From Wyeomyia smithii (taxonomy: Eukaryota > Arthropoda > Insecta > Diptera > Culicidae), in contig NC_073695.1 of NCBI RefSeq assembly GCF_029784165.1, positions 234,347,844-234,411,843 of the forward strand: a DNA stretch of 64,000 bases, given 5' to 3'. A program made the translations under genes and the position numbers. Positions 57,150 to 64,000 of the stretch are shown here, piece after piece. Numbering within the stretch: position 1 is the stretch's first letter; each line of letters starts with the position of its first letter. The notes below the pieces were generated by a model. That model did no database searches. It had not been told where the DNA came from and saw nothing but the letters and a program-made list of their open reading frames with translations.

Positions 57150-60100
57150 TTCAACTGCGTATATGAAGGATTCTATCTCTGTCTTACAGTGGAATTGTAG
57201 AAGTATTTTACTAAAAATTGATTCGTTTAAAGTTTTGATAAATAGAAACAAATGCGATGCATTTTCCCTTTGTGAAACTTGGCTTACTTCAAATATTGAT
57301 CTCAACTTCCATGATTTTAATATTATTCGCCTTGATCGAGACACCCCATATGGAGGAGTACTCTTAGGGATTAAAAAGTGCTATTCTTTCTATCGTATTA
57401 ACCTCCCCTCGATTCCAGGCATCGAAGTTGTCGCATGTCAAATGACAATACAAGGTAAAGAGCTTTGTATTGCCTCAATATATATTCCTCCCAGAGCACA
57501 GGTTGGGCAACGGCTGCTCTTTGATTTAATAGAACTTCTTCCCTCGCCACGTTTGATTTTGGGAGACTTCAACTCTCATGGCGTGGCTTGGGGTTCCCCA
57601 TACAATGATAACCGCTCCTCTTTAATCTATAACCTTTGCGATGACTTCGACATGACTATTTTAAACAACGGTGAAATGACACGTATCCCGAAACCTCCAG
57701 CGCGCCCAAGCGCTTTGGATCTATCCTTATGTTCGACGTCGCTACGGTTGGATTGCACAAGGAAGGTAATCCTTGATCCTCACGGTAGCGACCATTTGCC
57801 TATTCTTATTTCAATTAATAACGGGTCAACTCGCATGCGACCAATTGACATTCCGTATGACCTCACACGGAATGTTGATTGGAAGTTATACGAGGAAATG
57901 ATTTCAAAAGCGGTCGAGTCGATTCACATCATCCAGCAGGCAGAATTTTCAGTTGCCCTCCTGTCCTGTAACAAACAATAACGCGCCTGGGTTAGATAGA
58001 ATCAAATTCAACTTGTTGAGGAATCTACCCGGCCATGCCAAGAGGCGCTTGTTGAACTTGTTCAATAAGTTCCTGGAGCAAAACATTGTACCGCAGGATT
58101 GGAGGCAAGTGAAGGTGATCGCCATCCAAAAACCAGGGAAACCAGCTTCTGATCACAACTCTTATAGGCCGATTGCAATGCTATCCTGTATCCGGAAATT
58201 GATGGAAAAAATGATACTCCGTCGCTTAGACCACTGGGTCGAATCAAATGGTCTGCTATCAGATACTCAGTTTGGCTTCCGCCGAGCCAAAGGGACGAAT
58301 GATTGTCTTGCGTTGCTTTCAACAGATATTCAGCTGGCGTATGCTCGCAAAGAACAAATGGCGTCTGCGTTCTTGGACATTAAGGGGGCTTTTGATTCCG
58401 TTTCTATTGACATTCTTTCGGGTAAACTTCACCGACAAGGATTTTCTCCAATTTTGAACAATTTTTTGCACAATTTGTTGTCCGAAAAGCACATGCATTT
58501 TACGCACGGCGATTTGGCAACTTTTCGCATTAGCTACATGGGTCTTCCCCAGGGCTCATGTTTAAGCCCCCTTCTTTACAACTTTTATGTAAATGACATC
58601 GACGAATGTCTGGCAAATTCATGCACGATAAGACAACTTGCAGACGACAGTGTAATCTCTGTTACAGGAGCCAAAGCTGCCGATTTGCAAGGACCATTGC
58701 AAGATACCTTTGACAATTTGTCTGCTTGGGCTTTACAGCTAGGTATCGAATTCTCTCCGGAGAAGACTGAGATAGTAGTTTTTTCTAGGAAGCATGAACC
58801 TGCTCAGCTTCAAACACAATTAATGGGTAAAACGATTTCTCAGGTTTTGGTACACAAATATCTCGGTGTCTGGTTCGACTCTAAAAGCACCTGGGGTTGT
58901 CACGTGAGGTATCTGATGAAAAAATGTCAACAAAGAGTGAATTTTCTTCGTACAATAACCGGACAATGGTGGGGAGCCCACCCAGGAGACCTTATAAGGC
59001 TTTACCAAACAACGATACTGTCTGTTATTGAGTACGGGTGTTTCTGCTTCCGCTCCGCAGCAAACACACATTTGATCAAACTGGAGCGAATACAATCGTT
59101 GTTTGCGTATCGCCTTGGGTTGCATGCAATCGACCCATACGATGAGTTTGGAGATCTTAGCTGGAGTACTACCATTGAAAAACCGCTTCTGGAGCCTGTC
59201 TTCTCGTATTCTAATCAAATGTGAGGTCTTGAACCGTCCCGTGATTGAAAATTTTGAAAGGTCAATCGAACTTAATTCTCAAACCCGTTTTATGACATTG
59301 TATTTCAATCACATGTCCCAAAATATTAACCCTTCTTCGAATATTCCAAATCGTGTCGACTTATCAAATACTTCTGATTCTACTGTGTTTTTCGATACAT
59401 CCATGATAGAAGAAACTCATGGAATCCCGGATCATTTACGCGTGCAGCAGATCCCTAAAATTTTTCCAATAAATATAGAAACATCAACTGCGACAATATG
59501 TACTACACTGACGGATCATTTCTTGATGGGTCCACTGGCTTCGGTATCTTCAATAACAATTTAACCGTCTCCCATAAGCTCGATAATCCTGCTTCTGTTT
59601 ACGTCGCAGAATTAGCTGCAATTCAGTACACCCTAGGGATTATCGAAAAAATGCCCACGGACCATTATTTCATCTTTACGGACAGTCTCAGTTCCATTGA
59701 GGCTCTCCGATCGATGGAAGATGTTAAGCACTCTCCGTATTTCCTGGGGAAAATACGGGAACATCTGAGTGCTTTATCCGAAAAATCTACTCAGATTACC
59801 TTAGCGTGGGTCCCTTCTCACTGCTCGATACCGGGTAATGAGAAAGCGGACTCTTTGGCTAAGGTGGGCGCAACAAACGGTGATATTTATGTAAGACCAA
59901 TTGCCTTTAATGAATTTTTCGCATTTGTACGTCAGAATACGATCATCAGTTGGCAAAATTCTTGGACCAAGGGGGAACTGGGAAGGTGGTTACATTCCAT
60001 AATCCCCAAGGTGTCGACGAACCCGTGGTTCAAGGGGTTGGATGTAGGTCGGGATTTCATTTGCGTGATGTCCCGGCTTATGTCCAATCACTATAGATTT

Positions 60101-60349
60101 GACGCGCATCTCCGTCGTGTTGGGCTCGGGGAAAGTGGTATCTGTGCCTGTGGTGAAGGTTATCACGACATAGAGCACGTTGTTTGGTCATGCCCTGTAC
60201 ACCGTGACGCCAGGTCTAGATTAATAGCTTCCCTTCAGGCCGAAGGTAGGCAGCCGGCTGTTCCTGTTCGTGATGTCTTGGCGAGCCGTGACCTATCCTA
60301 CATGTCCCTTATATACGTTTTCCTGAAATCCATCCACGCCCCAGTTTAG
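57142..60349 (+). pseudogene. LINE ORF2: endonuclease, reverse transcriptase, RNase H; three breaks
   Basis: The endonuclease (57142-57981) has WNCRS, GDFNSHG and the SDHLPIL catalytic end. The frame then changes near 57,955, and the usual linker between endonuclease and RT looks largely deleted. RT (57953-59224) has GLPQGSCLSPLLYNF and the catalytic box LADD (Leu where most have Tyr or Phe). Frame changes near 59,100 and 59,500 follow. RNase H (59498-60349) has YTDGS, AELAA, FTDSLSS and WVPSHCSIPGNEKADS, then a CACGEGYHDIEHVVWSC zinc-like block. The element copies its RNA at a nicked target; this copy can no longer encode it. Confidence 0.9.
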
Positions 60350-60745
60350 TCCTATCCCCTTCCGCCTACATCCAACCAAACGACAAGAACACGTTAAGAC
60401 CCCGGATCCGGATACAGCAATCGAACCCGCACGATACTCTCAAGGCCCGATGGAAACAACCCAATATGCCAGTCCGTAATATCTTGGCCCAGCAGCGGAA
60501 CAAATTTAATATGTTGCTTACCTATGGCAATGAAAACCATCAAACAGCAAACCTGTGCTTTTAATGCAAAATATTCTAGCTTTAAGTTAGATTTAGTTTC
60601 AGCTCGTAGTCGGCAGCGAGGATAAAAAATTTGCTTTTAGTTATTAAGATACTTTAGAAAGTAAGCTACCAGATATAACTGGCGCCGTTAAACATTGAAT
60701 TGTATTTGTGCCGTGTCAAATAAACTATAGATGAAGAAAAAAAAA
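60350..60745 (+). other. LINE 3' UTR and A tail
   Basis: Non-coding. The block at 60592-60655 recurs at 42598-42660. It ends ATGAAG plus about ten A, directly followed by the target duplication. Confidence 0.85.
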
Positions 60746-61385
60746 ATAACTTTCTTGTCGACTTTTTTGGTGTGAATGGCTCCCACTAATTTGGGGACAT
60801 CCATTCCGCGGTTTCAGTTCTGACAGAGTCTTATAGTTTATTTTTGAATAGGTTTCGTCATCCCCCGATTTCTTGGTCAGAGCTTTATCATAAGGTTTCC
60901 TAGCCCTTGGTTTCACAGATTCAACCTGTTTGGTGCTTCGTTTTGGCTGCTTCTGCTCTCGATGGGGTCTGTAAGCCCATCTTTTTCTTAGCATGCATAA
61001 CGTTAGTCAATGATGACCTAGTTTTTCCGCCACATTTCGAACTGATGCTGAAGGATGCGACTTGTAGAAATGTATTGTCTTTCTATCCATTGTGAAGTCA
61101 ACCGGGTTTTCTACCACGTCTCGGGGCATTTGTACACGACTACTCTTCATCATACTTCCGTAATGTAGTTTGAACGGCTCTGACTCTCACACCTTCTTCT
61201 TTGGCTGATTTTCTGATTGAAATACCACTTATGGTACCAGATTTGTGCACATTTAATTTTTTTTTAACCGAGAGAAAAGGCCACATCTGCGCAAAACGAT
61301 AACAGAGTTATAACATCTGTTTCCTTTGTACACAGCAGCACGCACACAGACTTTGGCTGAATACTGCACGTTCTTAATTGATACC
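60746..61385 (-). pseudogene. DD37E Tc1-like transposon, N-terminal half (right of the LINE)
   Basis: Minus strand, decayed. A helix-turn-helix-like start lies near 61,250-61,100, then LRKRWAYRPHREQKQPKR and ARKPYDKALTKKSGDDETY (first catalytic D) at 60,990-60,830. It stops at the LINE insertion point and continues at 55,650. It parallels the copy at 62475-63275. The right TIR was not found, and similarity fades near 61,385 after TGCACGTT. Confidence 0.75.
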
Positions 61386-61889
61386 TTTTAGGCTTTTTGC
61401 TTCATTTACTGCGATTGAAAATTACCTAATCTGCAGAAGACTTCAAAATGCGTTGCGTTCATTGTCCGCCATTACCGCTCGTGGAAAACTGGATACAGTT
61501 TACTCAAAGTTTCAGTAATTTCATGCTTATAACAGTTTTTGGACATTAAATTTTGAAGGATCTACTTACTCCACTTGCCTCTTTTCAAAAAACTTGAGAT
61601 GATGCACATCCTGAAAATTTCATGTCACGGTTTTAGGCAGAACTTTCGATATTTTTTTCGGTTCAAAAACGTTTCCTACGACTTCCTTCGGGGCCTGATT
61701 TGAAACTATTTCCTTTTTCTTCTAAAGGGTGTTTTTACGACATTTTTTACTGGTATATAATGGCGTCCAAGTGTCTGTCAAAGTCAAAATTGTTTAAAAT
61801 ACTGTGCCGTTTTATTGTGGATAAATTCAAAAATGAACAACGATTGTCATCATAATCGACCTAGTTAAACCATAAATAGGAGTTTTATT
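61386..61889. other. No recognisable feature
   Basis: AT-rich spacer with no ORF or repeat I can identify. Confidence 0.4.
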
Positions 61890-62340
61890 ACCAAATTTCG
61901 CACAACTTTCAAGAGGCCCTTGAACGAAATGTTACTGTCAACGGCGAACGATATATTGATCCATGATGGGTAACTTTTTATTGCCCGAATTGGAAGATCT
62001 GAACCTAAATGACCCGTGCCTTCAACAAGACGGCGCCAACTAGTACACAGCCTGCGAAACAAAGAACATTTGGAGGAATGAATTGATTACCAATTCATCC
62101 CTCGTTGTGGGCCTGTATGTTGCCCATCAAGATCATACGATTTGAAGCCACTGGAGTATTTTTTGTAGGATTACGTGAAATTTTTGGTATATGTAGACAA
62201 GCCCAACACTATTTGAGGCCTAACAAGACAGCATAACACGAGTTAGTAGTGGAATTTTGGCCGAAACGCTGAAAAAACCAGCGCGAAAAATCTCTCATAT
62301 GGATTAGTTGAAACGTAACCGTAGTCTACATTTGCATGAA
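61890..62340 (+). pseudogene. Decayed mariner-type transposase fragment
   Basis: In shifting + frames it reads a NVTVNGERYIDMMGN-like block near 61,930, PELEDLNLNDPCLQQDGAN near 61,990 (catalytic D in QQDGA), a HTARET-like block near 62,045, LKPLEYF near 62,145 (third acidic residue region), and VYVDKPNT near 62,190. This order is that of mariner-like transposases. Stops and shifts show long decay. Confidence 0.55.
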
Positions 62341-62474
62341 GAGATATTAAAAAAAGTAAATGAAAAGAACCAATTTATCGATTCCAATAAAGATTTTGTA
62401 TAAATTATGCACTTCGAAATGTTTTATTCCAATTTTAAAGAAGTGATTTTCAAAGATTTTGAGTTTCAGTATAT

Positions 62475-63275
62475 ATAGACTGTTCCGAAAATTATAAATA
62501 CATCTTCTTTCTTGATATTTTCCCACATTCACAAATGGCCTGCCAAACCATTACCTTCTTGCCGAATTTTTCGGTGTAAATGGTTTTCACTGGTCCAGGG
62601 ACATCCTTTCCTTTCGGTGATGTATAAAATTGCGGTCCTGGCAGAGTCTTATAGTCCAGTTTTATGTAGGTTTCGTCATCCATGATAACACACCCCATTT
62701 TTTTGGTCAGAAGTTTGTCATAAAGCTTCCGAGCTCTCGGTTTCACAGATTCAGCTTGTTTTGGATTTCGTTTTGGCTGCTTCTGCTTCCGACGGGTCTG
62801 CAGACTTATTTTTCCCTTGGCACGCATAACGTTACTCGCCGTGGTTCCAAACTTTCTCGCCACATCTCGTACTGATACTGAAGGACCCGCTTGTAGTATT
62901 CCTTAACCTTTTTGTCCATTGTGGGATCAACAGGCCCGGGTTTTCTACCACGTCTTGAGGCATCAGTAAATGTGCACGCTTCACAATACATCCGCAATGC
63001 GGTTTGAACTGCTCCGACACTTATACCTTTTTCTCTGGCTAATTTTCTTATAGAAAGACCACTCACGGTGCCCCATTTGTGCACAATTCGCTTTCTTTGC
63101 TCGGGAGAAAAGCAACGCATTTTCAAAATTTCGCACTAAATGTTAGAAAAAAATGACAGCATCTGTTTCTTTTGGATGTAAACAACAGGACGCAGCCAAC
63201 GTTTGGTTGAATACTGCACGTTATTTGAAATGACGGTTGATCGTAAGTGTATTTATAATTATCGGAACGGTCTAT
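62475..63275 (-). mobile_element. Internally deleted DD37E Tc1-like element with both TIRs
   Basis: The TIRs AGACTGTTCCGAAAATTATA (from 62477) and its inverted match ending at 63273 agree over 25 bp with two mismatches, inside TA-rich flanks. The interior is the N-terminal and middle transposase only. The C-terminal part is replaced directly by the left TIR, so this is a deletion derivative that could be moved only by an intact relative. Confidence 0.85.
62500..63126 (-). pseudogene. DD37E transposase, truncated and frameshifted
   Basis: Starts at 63126. Residues 1-55 form a helix-turn-helix (SPEQRKRIVHKWGTVSGLS, then LAREKGISVGAVQ). A frameshift near 62,870 moves the frame to ARKFGTTASNVMRAKGK (second HTH), and a basic linker follows. 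The first catalytic D lies in IMDDETYIKLDYK, then KKVMVWQAICECGK. The second D and the E are missing because of the internal deletion. Confidence 0.85.
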
Positions 63276-63572
63276 ATATATTTTTTTAGTTCACAAGAAT
63301 ATTTTCGACGATTCAAGAAAAATATCTAGGCATAATTCATTATTTTGTCTTCCTTCATCTATGTAGGCTTGAAGCTTTTATAATTTTGGATCATTTAGTT
63401 TTCCGTGTGCACTTGCTTTTTGTGAGTTTTAGGTTGGATTAGGGATTCTTTTAGTTTCTACCTTTTATGATGTTTTTGGAAATTTCAAGCCAATTTAACG
63501 CATTATTTGGTGATTAGAAACCAATTTTTATTCTGCTGGCCTTCATTAAGCTTATTGTTATTCGTCGCACCC
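63276..63572. other. No recognisable feature
   Basis: AT-rich spacer between the DD37E element and the SINE. Confidence 0.4.
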
Positions 63573-63787
63573 TCCCAGCTGGTCTTGAGGTATGATGCTG
63601 GCCTAACAAGCCAGTCGTCGTAGGTTCGAATCTCAGCTCGGCATAGTCTGTTAGTGTCAGTAGGATCGTGGCGCTAGCTCCGCAATTGTTCTGTACACTT
63701 AACAATTGGCTGCGAAGTCTGTGTATAATAAACAGGAGGTCGAGTTCCCAATCGGAATGAAGCACCAAGGCTTTGCTTTGCTTTGCC
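63573..63787 (+). mobile_element. tRNA-related SINE (Feilai-like), copy 2
   Basis: Better preserved than copy 1 at 33541-33750. It has a head with GATGCTGGCCTAACAAGCC, an intact B box GGTTCGAATCT at 63623-63633, the same body blocks, and a 3' end of GCTTT repeats. The GCTTT repeats are probably the 3' tail the LINE machinery uses. Confidence 0.82.
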
Positions 63788-64000
63788 ATTCGTCCAGTTC
63801 GACTAATTTGTTGCGTGTACATAGAATATGATTTCTTTCTCATTTCTTTTTCATTACTTTTGATAGAAATAAATTTAAAAAAACAGATGAAAATTATTAC
63901 AAATAATCTAAAAGCAACTAAATCAAATGAATTTTCTTTGAATAGGACCAGATTCACAAATTCAGTGAGTGATAAAAATTTTATAGGTATTCTGTTAAGG
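63788..64000. other. No recognisable feature
   Basis: AT-rich sequence to the window end. Confidence 0.4.

Larger units (their letters stand above)
55651..60745 (+). mobile_element. Nearly full-length RNase-H-bearing LINE (I/LOA/Jockey group)
   Basis: 5.1 kb between perfect 15-bp duplications. It has a 5' leader of about 130 bp, CCHC ORF1 (55779-57149), ORF2 with endonuclease, RT and RNase H (57142-60349, broken), a ~390-bp 3' UTR and an A10 tail after ATGAAG. RNase H after RT excludes plain Jockey and RTE elements; the I, LOA and R1 groups fit. The insertion split a DD37E transposon. Confidence 0.9.

Overview
This is a stretch of insect nuclear DNA built almost entirely of transposable elements. 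It is most likely from a culicine mosquito, probably Aedes. The reasons are DD37E Tc1-type transposases (the mosquito ITmD37E family), tRNA-headed SINEs of the Feilai type, RTE-type LINE fragments and many TA-flanked MITEs. I found no ordinary host gene with introns. All families are assigned by eye, because no search could be run.

Positions 1-18.7 kb hold an env-bearing Ty3/gypsy element (errantivirus type, an insect endogenous retrovirus). Its order is gag, protease-RT-RNase H-integrase, a poly(A)-rich structured linker, a furin-type envelope gene, and then an extra gene. The extra gene is an intronless SPRY-domain SOCS-box protein of the Gustavus/SPSB family, a Cullin5 E3-ligase substrate receptor, and it appears to be carried as an accessory gene. 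The element is printed twice, on either side of an exactly 500-N gap. The end of the left contig (1-7400) matches the start of the right contig (8867-16265) apart from homopolymer lengths, so the pair is probably one locus with an unmerged contig overlap and not a tandem array.

18.8-19.4 kb is a string of short hairpins. 20.1-21.1 kb is a MITE. 21.3-25.6 kb is an array of a 1.3-kb repeat with one very recent 1,325-bp duplication. 25.7-31.4 kb contains MITE and hAT-like ends, a GT microsatellite with 3 copies of a diverged repeat, a broken DD37E transposase, an unrecognised broken ORF and a tRNA-like sequence. 32.3-33.75 kb is an RTE-type LINE remnant next to a SINE. 35.9-37.5 kb is a 1.5-kb TIR element. 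39.7-41.2 kb is a LINE RNase H remnant split by a SINE with a 14-bp target duplication. 41.2-42.7 kb has fold-back and LINE-tail fragments. 44.0-46.3 kb is a decayed Ty1/copia pol with a 162-bp direct duplication. 48.8-49.6 kb is another MITE.

51.5-54.9 kb is an RTE-type LINE remnant with a fold-back MITE inside it. 55.65-60.75 kb is a nearly complete LINE (CCHC ORF1; broken endonuclease-RT-RNase H ORF2) bounded by a 15-bp target duplication and inserted into a DD37E transposon. 61.9-63.8 kb holds a mariner remnant, an internally deleted DD37E copy with both TIRs, and a second SINE copy.

The most interesting point is the Gustavus/SPSB gene in the endogenous retrovirus. In Drosophila, Gustavus binds Vasa, a germ-plasm and piRNA-pathway helicase, so a retroelement copy could plausibly act in the germline. 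That role is inference.
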